NCBI RefSeq assembly: GCF_038397715.1
Contig: NZ_CP151633.1
Location: 3,286,001 to 3,350,000, forward strand
Source: Microbacterium sp. LWO14-1.2
GTDB taxonomy: Bacteria > Actinomycetota > Actinomycetes > Actinomycetales > Microbacteriaceae
DNA: 64,000 nt
Direction: 5' to 3'
The position numbers were made by a program, and so were the translations under genes. The notes beneath the pieces are model-generated. The model saw only the letters and a list, made by a program, of their open reading frames with translations, ran no database searches and was not told the origin of the DNA. This document shows, piece after piece, positions 54,111 through 63,526 of this stretch (positions are counted from its first letter, which is position 1; every line of letters begins with the position of its first letter).

Positions 54111-55844
54111 ATGTCGACCACTGAAGCACCCCGCACCGACGAGGCCCCTCGCTCCCGTCCCACCACTCTGCCCGCGCGTCAGGCCGCTCTGATGAGCTCG
54201 TCGCGCGTCGAGCAGAAGGGCAACATCGTCGTCAAGTGGATCACCTCCACCGACCACAAGACGATCGGGTACATGTACCTCATCGCCTCGGTGCTGTTCT
54301 TCCTCCTCGGCGGCGTGATGGCGCTCGTCATCCGTGCCGAGCTGTTCGCGCCGGGCATGCAGATCGTGCCGACGAAGGAGCAGTACAACCAGCTGTTCAC
54401 GATGCACGGCACGATCATGCTGCTCATGTTCGCGACGCCGCTGTTCGCCGGCTTCGCGAACGCCATCCTGCCCCTGCAGATCGGCGCGCCCGACGTCGCG
54501 TTCCCGCGTCTCAACGCGTTCGCGTTCTGGCTCTTCCTCTTCGGCTCGACCATCGCCGTCGCCGGCTTCCTCACCCCGCAGGGTGCGGCGTCGTTCGGCT
54601 GGTTCGCCTACCAGCCTCTCGCGAGCGCTTCGTTCTCGCCCGGCGCGGGTGGCAACCTCTGGATGCTGGGACTCGGCATCTCGGGCTTCGGAACCATCCT
54701 CGGCGCGGTGAACTTCATCACCACCATCATCACGATGCGCGCTCCGGGTATGACGATGTGGCGCATGCCTATCTTCTCGTGGAACACGCTCATCACGAGC
54801 CTGCTGATCCTCATGGCGTTCCCGGTGCTCGCCGCCGCGATCTTCGCCGCCGGAGCAGACCGTGTGCTCGGCGCTCACATCTACGACCCGCAGAACGGCG
54901 GCGTGCTCCTCTGGCAGCACCTGTTCTGGTTCTTCGGTCACCCCGAGGTCTACATCATCGCGCTGCCGTTCTTCGGCATCGTGTCCGAGGTCTTCCCGGT
55001 CTTCAGCCGCAAGCCGATCTTCGGATACAAGACGCTGGTCTACGCGACCATCGCGATCGCTGCCCTCTCTGTCGCCGTGTGGGCGCACCACATGTACGTG
55101 ACCGGCTCGGTCCTGCTGCCGTTCTTCGCGCTCATGACGATGCTCATCGCGGTTCCGACGGGTGTGAAGATCTTCAACTGGATCGGCACGCTCTGGCGAG
55201 GGTCCGTGACCTTCGAGACCCCGATGGTCTTCGCCCTCGGCTTCCTCGTGTCGTTCGTCTTCGGCGGTCTGACCGGCGTGATCCTCGCGGCCCCGCCGCT
55301 CGACTTCCACCTCAGCGACTCGTACTTCGTCGTCGCCCACTTCCACTACGTGGTGTTCGGTACCGTCGTGTTCGCGATGTTCTCGGGCTTCTACTTCTGG
55401 TGGCCGAAGTGGACAGGTCGCATGCTGAACGAGCGTCTCGGGTACGTGCACTTCTGGATGCTGTTCATCGGTTTCCACATGACCTTCCTCATCCAGCACT
55501 GGCTGGGCGTGGACGGCATGGTTCGTCGCTACGCGGACTACTCCGAGGCCGACGGCTGGACCTGGGGCAACCAGGTATCGACGATCGGTGCGATCATCCT
55601 CGGTGCGTCCATGCTGCCGTTCTTCCTCAACGTGTGGATCACGGCCCGCAAGGCGCCGAAGGTCACGGTCAACGACCCGTGGGGCTACGGCGCATCGCTC
55701 GAGTGGGCGACGTCCTGCCCGCCGCCGCGTCACAACTTCACCTCGATCCCGCGTATCCGCAGCGAGCGGCCCGCATTCGATCTGAACCACCCGGAGGCAG
55801 CCGAGTTCGCTACCACCGCCCCCGGCGAGCGAGAGGGCCACTGA
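54111..55844 (+). CDS. ctaD: Cytochrome c oxidase subunit I
   Basis: This encodes 577 residues with twelve transmembrane helices. It holds haem a and the haem a3-CuB centre where oxygen is reduced. Signature segments are TMHGTIM with a haem-a histidine, [19 protein letters not shown] with the CuB histidine and tyrosine that form the cross-linked pair, HHMYVTG, and [13 protein letters not shown] with two haem histidines. ctaC, ctaD and ctaF form an operon with gaps of three bases. Confidence 0.97.
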   Translation: MSTTEAPRTDEAPRSRPTTLPARQAALMSSSRVEQKGNIVVKWITSTDHKTIGYMYLIASVLFFLLGGVMALVIRAELFAPGMQIVPTKEQYNQLFTMHGTIMLLMFATPLFAGFANAILPLQIGAPDVAFPRLNAFAFWLFLFGSTIAVAGFLTPQGAASFGWFAYQPLASASFSPGAGGNLWMLGLGISGFGTILGAVNFITTIITMRAPGMTMWRMPIFSWNTLITSLLILMAFPVLAAAIFAAGADRVLGAHIYDPQNGGVLLWQHLFWFFGHPEVYIIALPFFGIVSEVFPVFSRKPIFGYKTLVYATIAIAALSVAVWAHHMYVTGSVLLPFFALMTMLIAVPTGVKIFNWIGTLWRGSVTFETPMVFALGFLVSFVFGGLTGVILAAPPLDFHLSDSYFVVAHFHYVVFGTVVFAMFSGFYFWWPKWTGRMLNERLGYVHFWMLFIGFHMTFLIQHWLGVDGMVRRYADYSEADGWTWGNQVSTIGAIILGASMLPFFLNVWITARKAPKVTVNDPWGYGASLEWATSCPPPRHNFTSIPRIRSERPAFDLNHPEAAEFATTAPGEREGH

Positions 55845-55847
55845 CCC

Positions 55848-56282
55848 ATGCGCGACAACGTCATTCTCTGGTGGATCCTCACCGCGTTCTTCGCGCTGAT
55901 GGGTGTGGTGTACACCGGCTGGCACATCCTTGCGACGCCGTCCGACAACTTCGCCATGCGCATCGAATGGGTCGGTACCGTGGCGCTGTTCTTCGCCGCC
56001 TTCATGGGTGCGATGGTGGCGTTCTACCTCGACCGCACGCACAAGGCGCAGAAGGGTGAGCTCCCCGAAGACATCCTGACGAGCGACATCGATGACGGCG
56101 ACCCCGAGCTCGGCGAGTTCAGCCCGTGGTCCTGGTGGCCTCTCGTGCTCGCGGCCTCGGCCGGAGTCTTCGTGGTCGGCCTCGCAGTCGGACACTTCCT
56201 GCTCCCGATCGGCCTGGCGATCTTCGTGGTCGCGATCGTCGGCTGGGTCTACGAGTACTACCGCGGCAACTTCGCCCGCTGA
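55848..56282 (+). CDS. ctaF: Cytochrome c oxidase subunit IV (CtaF)
   Basis: This encodes 144 residues with four hydrophobic segments (about 6-26, 36-58, 88-108, 112-132). An acidic loop, DILTSDIDDGDPELGEFSPWSWWP, lies between the second and third. This is the actinobacterial CtaF family, an accessory subunit of the aa3 oxidase. It is the last gene of the plus-strand respiratory operon; a strong terminator follows nine bases later. Confidence 0.93.
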   Translation: MRDNVILWWILTAFFALMGVVYTGWHILATPSDNFAMRIEWVGTVALFFAAFMGAMVAFYLDRTHKAQKGELPEDILTSDIDDGDPELGEFSPWSWWPLVLAASAGVFVVGLAVGHFLLPIGLAIFVVAIVGWVYEYYRGNFAR

Positions 56283-56290
56283 GTATCACC

Positions 56291-56328
56291 CAGAAGGGCC
56301 CCGAGGAGTGATCCTCGGGGCCCTTCTG
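56291..56328. terminator. Bidirectional intrinsic terminator
   Basis: A 17-bp perfect stem (56291-56307 with 56312-56328) with a GTGA loop lies between convergent ctaF and the rhodanese gene. Confidence 0.9.
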
Positions 56329-56356
56329 CTGTCCACGGCAGGGTACGAGGGGTGCG

Positions 56357-56776
56357 TCAGGCGCGGGTGCGGATGCGAGCGACTCCGGTGAGAGGGTCGA
56401 CCGGTCGCCGGTGGACGCCATCGGCATCCTCCACGGGATACCCCTCGCGCACCCAGTACTCGAACCCGCCGATCATCTCCTTGACGTCGTAGCCGAGCGC
56501 TGCGAACTCCGATGCTCCCTTGGCGCCCGCGTTGCATCCAGGGCTCCAGCAGTAGACGATCACGGTGGCATCCTTCGCGACCTCCTGGGGAGCACGAGCG
56601 GCGATCTCGCTGTAGTGCATATGCACTGCCCCGGCCACGCGTCCCTGGGCCCAGGCCTCGTCTGATCGGACATCGACGATGACGACGCGCTCTCCGCGCT
56701 GCTGCGCGGCATAGGCATCGCTCGCGTCCGTCTCCGCGGCGAGTTTCGTGGCGTAGTAGGCGGCTCGATCCATCAT
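56357..56776 (-). CDS. Rhodanese-domain protein
   Basis: This encodes 139 residues, a single rhodanese domain. It has VVIVDVRSDEAWAQGRVAGAVHM and an active-site Cys76 in YCWSPGCNAG; the loop resembles those that transfer sulfane sulfur. A second cysteine lies five residues later. The start is the ATG at 56776, with a -10 box six bases upstream; a GTG two codons earlier is the alternative. Its function in this context is not known. Confidence 0.88.
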   Translation of the reverse strand: MMDRAAYYATKLAAETDASDAYAAQQRGERVVIVDVRSDEAWAQGRVAGAVHMHYSEIAARAPQEVAKDATVIVYCWSPGCNAGAKGASEFAALGYDVKEMIGGFEYWVREGYPVEDADGVHRRPVDPLTGVARIRTRA

Positions 56777-56782
56777 GGTCAC

Positions 56783-56788
56783 AGCCTA
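56783..56788 (-). promoter_or_regulatory. -10 box, probable leaderless start of the rhodanese gene
   Basis: The minus strand reads TAGGCT six bases before the ATG at 56776. No ribosome-binding site lies between. Confidence 0.6.
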
Positions 56789-56868
56789 GAGACGGGTGAT
56801 GCAGCGCGCCGCTCGTTTCCGGACGATCGTGCATGCGAATCGCGCCAGCGTTGCCGGCAGCGTCGCAA

Positions 56869-57372
56869 TCAGAGCAGGATCGTCATCTGCAGCCGCCGAC
56901 CGTACCGTTCCAGTCCGAGGTCCGCCTCCGTCTCGACGAGCTGCCGGTGGAATCCGGATTCGGGAATGCTCTCCTTGAATCCGCACGAGGCATAGAACGG
57001 GGCGTTCCAGGGGATCTCCGCGTACGTGCGGAGCGTCATACGGGAGTACCCGCGGCGGCGAGCCTCCTCCAGCGCGGCCTCGACGAGACGTCGTCCGTGG
57101 CCGCGGCGCCCGTGCCCGGGCAGAACCGACAGCTGTTCCAGGTGAGCGGCGCCGTCGGCATCCAGCACGTGCACGAAGCCGACGGGGGAGGAGTCTACGT
57201 TCTCCTCGAGGAGGAGAACGTACCCCGGCTGTCCGATGCGCTCGGTCCCGTCCGCGGGCGGCGGCCATTCGGGTGCGCCGAGCGCTTCGACGAGGAGTGT
57301 GTCGGCGACGGCCTCGATCGTCTGGACGACCTCGGCATCCTCGGCACGTGCCTCCCGGATCGTCGTCGTCAT
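56869..57372 (-). CDS. GNAT-family N-acetyltransferase
   Basis: This encodes 167 residues. The GNAT core includes HLEQLSVLPGHGRRGHGRRLVEAAL, the acetyl-CoA loop, then MTLRTYAEIPWNAPFYASCGF. Substrate unknown. The ATG overlaps the stop of the RidA gene by four bases, so the two are co-transcribed from the RidA side. The C-terminus carries an extra RLQMTILL strand. Confidence 0.87.
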   Translation of the reverse strand: MTTTIREARAEDAEVVQTIEAVADTLLVEALGAPEWPPPADGTERIGQPGYVLLLEENVDSSPVGFVHVLDADGAAHLEQLSVLPGHGRRGHGRRLVEAALEEARRRGYSRMTLRTYAEIPWNAPFYASCGFKESIPESGFHRQLVETEADLGLERYGRRLQMTILL

Positions 57373-57782
57373 CGCAGGTCTCCCGGCACGGCCGCGATCG
57401 CTTCGATCTCGACGAGCTGATCGTCATAGCCGAGCACGGTCACCCCGAGGAGAGTGCTGGGCACGTCGTGGGCGCCGAAGGCGGCATGGATCACATCCCA
57501 GGCGGCGACGAGGTCCCGCTGCTCGGTTGAGGCCACCAGGACCCGAGTGCTGACGACATCGGTCAGGTGGGCTCCGCTGGCGTCGAGAGCGTGCTGCAGG
57601 GTCTCCACACAGCGCGCGGCCTGGGCGGCGTAGTCGCCGGGCGCGACCGTCGTCCCGTCGTCGGCGAGCGGACACGCGCCGGCCAGGAAGATGAGGCGAG
57701 CGTCTGCCGGGGCGGTGGCCGCGTACGCGTACGGAGCCGCGGCGAGAGAGTCGGAGCGGATGAGACGGACGACGGAGCTCAT
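57369..57782 (-). CDS. RidA-family protein
   Basis: This encodes 137 residues of the RidA/YjgF family, which includes imine/enamine deaminases that protect PLP enzymes. The fold is recognisable from APYAYAATAPADARLIFLAGACPLADDG and the DVVSTRVLVAS strand. The canonical catalytic arginine is replaced or shifted; TRV at about 107 is the likely position, so activity is uncertain. It is the first gene of a two-gene unit with the GNAT gene and lies just past the qcrB terminator. Confidence 0.85.
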   Translation of the reverse strand: MSSVVRLIRSDSLAAAPYAYAATAPADARLIFLAGACPLADDGTTVAPGDYAAQAARCVETLQHALDASGAHLTDVVSTRVLVASTEQRDLVAAWDVIHAAFGAHDVPSTLLGVTVLGYDDQLVEIEAIAAVPGDLR

Positions 57783-57808
57783 GCGACGATCCTCCCACGC
57801 GCATATGA

Positions 57809-57840
57809 CAGGGCCCTGTCCGCGAACGGACAGGGCCCTG
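57809..57840 (-). terminator. Intrinsic terminator after qcrB
   Basis: A 14-bp perfect stem (57809-57822 with 57827-57840) with a CGAA loop lies 17 bases after the qcrB stop. It closes the ctaE-qcrCAB operon. Confidence 0.88.
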
Positions 57841-57856
57841 GTGGGGGAGCGGAGGA

Positions 57857-59674
57857 TTATTCCGCGTCCTCCTCCGACTTCTTGTCACGAGGGTGCTTGG
57901 GGGGATCCGTCGCGATCACGGTGCTCGGAGTGTTCGCCGTCTCGTCGACGTGGTTCTCCTCGACCGTGAGCGGTGCGTCGGGGAATCCTGCGCGCTCGTG
58001 AGCGCCCTGGATCTCCGCCAGCTCGGTCTCCTCATTCTGAGCGGTGACGTGGTGCTGGTGCGCATCTGCGGCCTCGACCTCGGCCTGCGTGAGCGGTGCC
58101 AGACGGTCCTCGAAGAACCAGCGGGAGATCGAGGACCTCAGGTTCTCGCTCCACGGGATACGACCCTTTTCGTTGGGGCGCACGACGAGGGGCTCGTAGC
58201 CGTCGACGTCGATGAGCTTCCAGCGGTCGTACTTGTCGACGGGCTCGTGGACCTCGATGAACTCGCCGCCGGGAAGGCGCACGATGCGTCCCGACTCGAA
58301 TCCATGGAGCACGATCTCGCGGTCCTTCTTCTGCAGCGCGAGTGCGATGCGCTTGGTGACGAAGTAGGCGAGGATCGGGCCGAGGAAGAGCATCGCCTGC
58401 AGCGTGTGGATGACGCCCTCCATCGTGAGCATGAAGTGCGTCGCGATGAGGTCGGAGGATGCCGCAGCCCACAGGACCGCGTAGAACACGACGCCGGCGA
58501 CGCCGATGGCGGTGCGGGTGGCGGCGTTGCGCGGACGCTGGGCGATGTGGTGCTCGCGCTTGTCGCCCGTGATCCACGCCTCGATGAAGGGGTAGATGGC
58601 GACGACGACGATGAAGAGACCGAGGACCGCGACGGGCGCGAGGATGCCGAACGACCAGGTGTGGTCGAGGAACACGATGTCCCAGTTCGACGGAGCCAGA
58701 CGCAGCGCGCCGTCGGCGAATCCGATGTACCAGTCGGGCTGCGTACCTGCAGACACGGGAGACGGGTCGTACGGACCGTAGTTCCAGATCGGGTTGATCT
58801 GGAAGAACGTCGCGATCAGCACGATGGCGCCGAAGACGATGAACAGGAAGCCGCCCATCTTCGACATGTACACCGGCATCATCGGGTAGCCGACGACGTT
58901 GTCGTTCGTGCGGCCGGGGCCCGCGAACTGCGTGTGCTTGTTGATGATCATGAGCATCAGGTGCAGGCCGATGAGCGCGATGACGATCATCGGGAGCAGC
59001 AGGATGTGCAGGGTGTACAGGCGTCCGACGATGTCGGTGCCGGGGAACTCGCCGCCGAAGAGGAGGAACGAGGTCCACGTGCCGATCAGAGGGAGACCCT
59101 TGATCATGCCGTCGATGATGCGGAGGCCGTTACCCGACAGCAGGTCGTCGGGGAGCGAGTAGCCCGTGAAGCCCTCGGCCATCGCGAGGATGAAGAGGAC
59201 GAAACCGATGACCCAGTTGAGCTCACGCGGCTTGCGGAACGCGCCGGTGAAGAACACGCGCAGCATGTGCACGCCGATGCCGGCGATGAACACGAGAGCG
59301 GCCCAGTGGTGGATCTGACGGACCAGCAGACCGCCGCGGAGGTCGAACGAGATGTGCAGCGAGGACTCGAGGGCCGCCGACATCTCGATGCCGCGCATCG
59401 GGGCGTACGCGCCGGTGTAGTGCGTCTCGACCATCGACGCCTGGAAGAAGAACGTCAGGAAGGTTCCGGAGAGGAACACGACGACGAAGCTCCACAGCGC
59501 GATCTCGCCCAGCATGAACGACCAGTGGTCGGGGAAGATCTTGCGACCGAGCTCCTTGACCATGCCGGAGAGGCTGGTGCGCTCGTCGAGGTAGTTCGAC
59601 GCGGCGCCGACGAAGCGGCCGCCGAGAGGCGCCTTGGTGTCCTTGTCCTCTTTGGACAGCGTTGCGGTGCTCAA
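57857..59674 (-). CDS. qcrB: Cytochrome bc1 complex cytochrome b subunit
   Basis: This encodes 605 residues. It carries the two b haems and both quinone sites of the bc1 complex. Helix B has QIHHWAALVFIAGIGVHMLR and helix D has HILLLPMIVIALIGLHLMLM, with the haem histidines. NPIWNYGPYDPSPVSAGTQPDW is the actinobacterial Qo-site region. A long acidic cytoplasmic C-terminus (about 430-605) is typical of actinobacterial QcrB. It starts with TTG at 59674, overlapping the qcrA stop, which indicates coupled translation. Confidence 0.95.
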   Translation of the reverse strand: MSTATLSKEDKDTKAPLGGRFVGAASNYLDERTSLSGMVKELGRKIFPDHWSFMLGEIALWSFVVVFLSGTFLTFFFQASMVETHYTGAYAPMRGIEMSAALESSLHISFDLRGGLLVRQIHHWAALVFIAGIGVHMLRVFFTGAFRKPRELNWVIGFVLFILAMAEGFTGYSLPDDLLSGNGLRIIDGMIKGLPLIGTWTSFLLFGGEFPGTDIVGRLYTLHILLLPMIVIALIGLHLMLMIINKHTQFAGPGRTNDNVVGYPMMPVYMSKMGGFLFIVFGAIVLIATFFQINPIWNYGPYDPSPVSAGTQPDWYIGFADGALRLAPSNWDIVFLDHTWSFGILAPVAVLGLFIVVVAIYPFIEAWITGDKREHHIAQRPRNAATRTAIGVAGVVFYAVLWAAASSDLIATHFMLTMEGVIHTLQAMLFLGPILAYFVTKRIALALQKKDREIVLHGFESGRIVRLPGGEFIEVHEPVDKYDRWKLIDVDGYEPLVVRPNEKGRIPWSENLRSSISRWFFEDRLAPLTQAEVEAADAHQHHVTAQNEETELAEIQGAHERAGFPDAPLTVEENHVDETANTPSTVIATDPPKHPRDKKSEEDAE

Positions 59675-60747
59675 TGGCGCTCCCAGAAGCTCGGGCCGAC
59701 GGGCTCGGTGAAGTCACTGCGTGCGACGAGGTAGCCCTCGTCGTCGACGGTGATGGGCAGCTGCGGCAGCGGACGTGCGGCCGGTCCGAAGATGACCTTG
59801 GCGTGATCCGTGACGTCGAACTGCGACTGGTGGCAGGGGCAGAGGAGGTGATGCGTCTGCTGCTCGTACAGGGCGACCGGGCAGCCGACGTGCGTGCAGA
59901 CCTTCGAGTACGCGACGATGCCGTCGTACGACCAGTCCTTGCGGTCCTCGGCCTCGATGAGCTGCTCCGGACGGAGACGCATCATGAGGACGATGGCCTT
60001 GGCCTTCTCCTCGAGGTACCCGTCGTGGTGGCTCAGCGTCGCGAGCTCCTCCGGGATGACGTGGAAGGCGGATCCGAGGGTGACGTCCGCCGCGCGGATC
60101 GGGGTGCCGTCGGGGTCGCGGACCAGGCGCGCGCCCTTCTCCCACATCGTGTGCTTGAGCAGCGCGACGGGGTCACCGGCGGTGGGGTCGTCGGGCGTGC
60201 TGTGCGGCGCGAGACCGCGGAAGAGCGTGACGCCGGGGATGATCGACGCGACGATCGCCGCGAACAGCGAGTTGCGGATCATCGTGCGGCGTCCGAAGCC
60301 GGACTCCTCGTTCGCCGCGGCGAACGCCTGGATCGTTGCCTCGCGGGTCGAGTCCTTGCCCCGGGTGGGGTGGCGGTGCTCGATGTGCTCCTTGTCGCTC
60401 ATCAGCGCCTTCGACCAGTGGATCGCGCCGATGCCGAGGGCGAGGAGCGCCAGGGCGATGCCGAGGCCGATGAAGAGGTTGTTCTGACGGATGTCGATGA
60501 GAGCGCCGCTCTCGATCGGGAAGAGCATGTAGGCCGCGACGGCCCAGATGCTTCCGGCGAGCGACAGGTAGAACAGCGTGTAGACGGTCCGCTCGGCGGT
60601 CTTCTCGACGCGCGGATCCTTGTCGGTCATCCGCTCGCGGTGCGGCGGCAGCCCCGGGTTCTGCACAGGGTCGCTGACTGCGACGCCCAGCCCCGGAGAG
60701 GGCTGGTAGGCCCTGTCAAGAGCCTGCGAGTCGTCGTCGTGTGCCAT
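59671..60747 (-). CDS. qcrA: Rieske iron-sulfur subunit of the bc1 complex
   Basis: This encodes 358 residues. Three transmembrane helices at the N-terminal half (about 58-80, 92-112, 158-180) are the actinobacterial pattern. The Rieske cluster motifs are CTHVGCP (Cys284, His286) and CPCHQSQFD (Cys303, His306). It passes electrons from quinol to QcrC. Position between qcrC and qcrB and overlap with qcrB confirm the assignment. Confidence 0.96.
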   Translation of the reverse strand: MAHDDDSQALDRAYQPSPGLGVAVSDPVQNPGLPPHRERMTDKDPRVEKTAERTVYTLFYLSLAGSIWAVAAYMLFPIESGALIDIRQNNLFIGLGIALALLALGIGAIHWSKALMSDKEHIEHRHPTRGKDSTREATIQAFAAANEESGFGRRTMIRNSLFAAIVASIIPGVTLFRGLAPHSTPDDPTAGDPVALLKHTMWEKGARLVRDPDGTPIRAADVTLGSAFHVIPEELATLSHHDGYLEEKAKAIVLMMRLRPEQLIEAEDRKDWSYDGIVAYSKVCTHVGCPVALYEQQTHHLLCPCHQSQFDVTDHAKVIFGPAARPLPQLPITVDDEGYLVARSDFTEPVGPSFWERH

Positions 60748-60783
60748 GGTGCTCCTCGTACGTTCCTCTTCGATGAATAAGCG

Positions 60784-61587
60784 TCAGTTGGACTTCGCCG
60801 TGATCCACACGGTGATGGCGACGAGCGCGCCGATTCCGAAGATCCAGGCGAACAAGCCCTCGGACACAGGACCGAGCGAGCCCAGCGAGAAGCCGCCGAC
60901 CTGCACCGACTGCTGCTGGAAGAGCAGAGCCGAGATGATGTCGCGCTTGTCCTCGTCGGACAGGTTCATGTCACCGAAGACGGGCATGTTCTGGGGACCG
61001 GTGACCATGGCGGCGTAGATGTGCAGCGCGCTGGTCTCGGTCAGTGCGGGGGCGTACTTGCCTTCGGTGAGCGCGCCGCCCGCGGCTGCCACGTTGTGGC
61101 ACATGGCACAGTTGACGCGGAAGAGCTCGGCGCCGTGCGCCACATCGCCCTCTCCGTCGAGGATCTCGTCCTTCGGGAAGGTGGGGCCGGGAGCCGTCTC
61201 CTGCACGTAGGACGAGATCGCGAGGATCTGGTCCTCGGTGAACTGCGGGTGCTTCTGCGGAGCCTGCGGGCCCTGCATCTGCAGCGGCATGCGACCGGTG
61301 GACATCTGGAACTCGACGGCCAGCTCGCCGACGCCGTAGAGGCTCGGCCCGTTGGGCGTGCCCTGCAGGTCGAGGCCGTGGCAGGTGGCGCAGTTCGCCT
61401 GGAACAGCTTCTCGCCGTCCTCCACCGTCAGCGTGCTCGACGCGGCGGTCTGGGTGTCGGTCGCGGCGAACGCCGCGGATGCTCCGGCGTACACGGCGCC
61501 GGTGATCATGAGGCCTGCTCCGATGAGGGCCGCTGCTGCCAGTGGGCTGCGGCGACCGTTAGAACGGCGCTTCTTCTCTCGTGCCAT
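60784..61587 (-). CDS. qcrC: Di-haem cytochrome c subunit of the bc1 complex
   Basis: This encodes 267 residues. After a basic N-terminus and hydrophobic segment (about 16-40) come two cytochrome c domains with CATCH (Cys66, Cys69, His70) and CAMCH (Cys160, Cys163, His164). A C-terminal transmembrane helix (about 242-262) anchors it. The two haems replace a soluble cytochrome c and pass electrons directly to CtaC. ATG at 61587 is chosen because the frame upstream overlaps ctaE and lacks similarity. Confidence 0.95.
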   Translation of the reverse strand: MAREKKRRSNGRRSPLAAAALIGAGLMITGAVYAGASAAFAATDTQTAASSTLTVEDGEKLFQANCATCHGLDLQGTPNGPSLYGVGELAVEFQMSTGRMPLQMQGPQAPQKHPQFTEDQILAISSYVQETAPGPTFPKDEILDGEGDVAHGAELFRVNCAMCHNVAAAGGALTEGKYAPALTETSALHIYAAMVTGPQNMPVFGDMNLSDEDKRDIISALLFQQQSVQVGGFSLGSLGPVSEGLFAWIFGIGALVAITVWITAKSN

Positions 61588-61607
61588 CTCGGGGATCAGC
61601 TCCGCTC

Positions 61608-62261
61608 TTATTTCAGGAAGTAGATAACGACGAACAGCACGATCCAGACGACATCGACGAAGTGCCAGTAGTAGGACACCACGATCGAGGAGGTCGCCTC
61701 CTTGTGCCGGAAGTTCTTGACGGCGTAGGCGCGTCCGATGACGAGCAGGAACGCGATGAGACCGCCGGTGACGTGCAGGGCGTGGAAGCCAGTGGTGATG
61801 TAGAACGCCGATGCGTAGGAGTCGGCGCTGATCGGCATGCCCTCGGCGACGAGCTGCGCGTACTCCCAGACCTGACCCGACACGAAGATCGCGCCGAGTG
61901 CGAAGGTGAGGAAGAACCACTCGACCATGCCCCAGCCGAACAGGCGGCGACGACCGGCACCGTTCTTCTGGCCCTTGGGGAGACGGTACGGCTGCAGGTC
62001 CTCAGCAGCGAAGACACCCATCTGGCAGGTGAAGGATGAGAGCACCAGGATGGCCGTGTTCACGAAGGCGAACGGCACGTTCAGGAGTTCGGTGCGGTCG
62101 GCCCACAGCTCGGGTGAGGTGCTGCGGAGGGTGAAGTAGATCGCGAAGAGTCCCGCGAAGAACATCACCTCGCTGCCGAGCCACACAATGGTGCCGACAG
62201 CTACCGGGTTGGGCCGCTTGATGGTTCTCGCCGCCGGGGCATACGTCGCTGAGGTCGTCAC
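61608..62261 (-). CDS. ctaE: Cytochrome c oxidase subunit III
   Basis: This encodes 217 residues with five transmembrane helices. It belongs to the haem-copper oxidase subunit III family; conserved segments are [37 protein letters not shown] and [14 protein letters not shown]. The GTG start at 62261 was chosen because CATAAT lies six bases before it and the frame upstream has no similarity. It leads the ctaE-qcrCAB operon, the usual actinobacterial order. Confidence 0.95.
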   Translation of the reverse strand: MTTSATYAPAARTIKRPNPVAVGTIVWLGSEVMFFAGLFAIYFTLRSTSPELWADRTELLNVPFAFVNTAILVLSSFTCQMGVFAAEDLQPYRLPKGQKNGAGRRRLFGWGMVEWFFLTFALGAIFVSGQVWEYAQLVAEGMPISADSYASAFYITTGFHALHVTGGLIAFLLVIGRAYAVKNFRHKEATSSIVVSYYWHFVDVVWIVLFVVIYFLK

Positions 62262-62267
62262 CCTTCC

Positions 62268-62273
62268 ATTATG
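62268..62273 (-). promoter_or_regulatory. -10 box of the ctaE-qcrCAB operon
   Basis: The minus strand reads CATAAT, then GGAAGG, then the GTG start. Either the transcript is leaderless or GGAAGG is used in a very short leader from another start. Confidence 0.5.
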
Positions 62274-62440
62274 GCCGATCCGCGGGCATGATTCTCGCAC
62301 CGGGACCCTTCCGATCGCCCTTCGATGACTTAGGGCACCCTAAGAAAACACTGCGAATCCTCGGTGAATCCCCGGGAAACAGCGGATGCCACGTCCGCGC
62401 CGCCGCTCGGAGATCGATTCGAGCCGTCCGATCCCGCCGA

Positions 62441-62446
62441 TAGGAT
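62441..62446 (+). promoter_or_regulatory. -10 box, probable leaderless trpD start
   Basis: TAGGAT ends seven bases before the trpD ATG at 62454. No ribosome-binding site lies between. Confidence 0.6.
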
Positions 62447-62453
62447 CGCTGAC

Positions 62454-63518
62454 ATGCCTGAAACGCTGACCTGGTCCGACGTGCTCACCACTCTCCTGGA
62501 GCGCCGCGATCTCAGTGTCTGGGAGTCCACGTGGGCCATGCGTCAGATCATGCGCGGCGATGTCACGGAGGCGCAGCTGGCCGGCTTCCTCATCGCCCTC
62601 CGCGCGAAGGGCGAGACCATCGACGAGATCGTCGGCTTCCGCGACGCGATCCTCGAAGCGGCGGTGCCGCTGCCGGTGTCTCCGAACGTGCTCGACATCG
62701 TCGGAACCGGAGGCGATCGTGTCGGCACGGTCAACGTGTCGACAACGGCGGCCATCATCATCGGCTCTGCAGGCATCCCCGTGGTGAAGCACGGGAACCG
62801 GGCGGCGAGCTCGGCATCCGGGTCCTCCGATGTGCTGAGCGCTCTGGGTCTCGAGCTGACGCTGGACCCGGCCGCCGTGTCGTCGATCCTCGACCGCACG
62901 GGCATCACGTTCGCGTGGGCTGGGGCCTTCCACCCGGGGTTCAAGCATGCGGGCGGTGTGCGTGCGGAGCTCGGCGTGCCGACGGTGTTCAACATGCTCG
63001 GTCCGCTCTGCAACCCCGCTCGCGCCGAGGCCAACGCCGTCGGCGTGGCGCAGATGGAGCGCGTTCCCCTCATCACCGGAGTCTTCCGCACCCGCGGTGC
63101 GACGGCGCTCGTGTTCCGCGGCGACGACGGCCTCGACGAGCTGACCACGACCGGGCACAGCCGCATCTGGGAGGTCACCCGTGGCGACATCCATGAGCAT
63201 GACCTGGACCCGCGCGATCTCGGCATCCCGCTCGCCGACCTCTCCGACCTCATCGGCGGCACGCCGGCGCACAATGCCGAGATCCTGCGTCGCACCCTCG
63301 CAGGGGAGCAGGGGCCCGTTCGTGACATCGTGCTGCTCAACGCCGCGGCCGGGATCGTCGCCTTCGAGCTCTCGCAGGACCCCGCGCAGGCCACGCTCCC
63401 GATCGTCGAACGACTCAGGGCCGGTTACGAGAAGGCCGCTGCCGCGGTCGACGACGGCCGGGCAGCCGCGAAGCTCGACCAGTGGATCGGCGTGAGCCGG
63501 GAGCTGGCCACCGCCTAG
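62454..63518 (+). CDS. trpD: Anthranilate phosphoribosyltransferase
   Basis: This encodes 354 residues. It transfers phosphoribose from PRPP to anthranilate in tryptophan synthesis. Motifs are DIVGTGGDRVGTVNVSTTAA, KHGNRAASSASGSSDVL and the late FLVFNMLGPLCNP-type segment (VFNMLGPLCNPA). It is not next to other trp genes here; in several actinobacteria trpD likewise lies near the ctaE-qcr operon. ATG at 62454 is supported by the -10 box. Confidence 0.95.
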   Translation: MPETLTWSDVLTTLLERRDLSVWESTWAMRQIMRGDVTEAQLAGFLIALRAKGETIDEIVGFRDAILEAAVPLPVSPNVLDIVGTGGDRVGTVNVSTTAAIIIGSAGIPVVKHGNRAASSASGSSDVLSALGLELTLDPAAVSSILDRTGITFAWAGAFHPGFKHAGGVRAELGVPTVFNMLGPLCNPARAEANAVGVAQMERVPLITGVFRTRGATALVFRGDDGLDELTTTGHSRIWEVTRGDIHEHDLDPRDLGIPLADLSDLIGGTPAHNAEILRRTLAGEQGPVRDIVLLNAAAGIVAFELSQDPAQATLPIVERLRAGYEKAAAAVDDGRAAAKLDQWIGVSRELATA

Positions 63519-63526
63519 GAGCAGCC

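Noticed and set aside
53145..56195. A 1016-codon minus-strand open frame opposite ctaC-ctaD-ctaF
   Set aside because: It covers three unmistakable oxidase genes. The Glu/Arg/Asp-rich translation is a GC artefact.
57893..59734. A 613-codon plus-strand open frame opposite qcrB
   Set aside because: qcrB is supported by haem-binding motifs and operon context; the opposite frame has none.
60784..61920. Extended qcrC reading frame beginning within ctaE
   Set aside because: The extra codons overlap ctaE in another frame and are Arg/His-rich. The start at 61587 gives a normal signal-anchor for QcrC.
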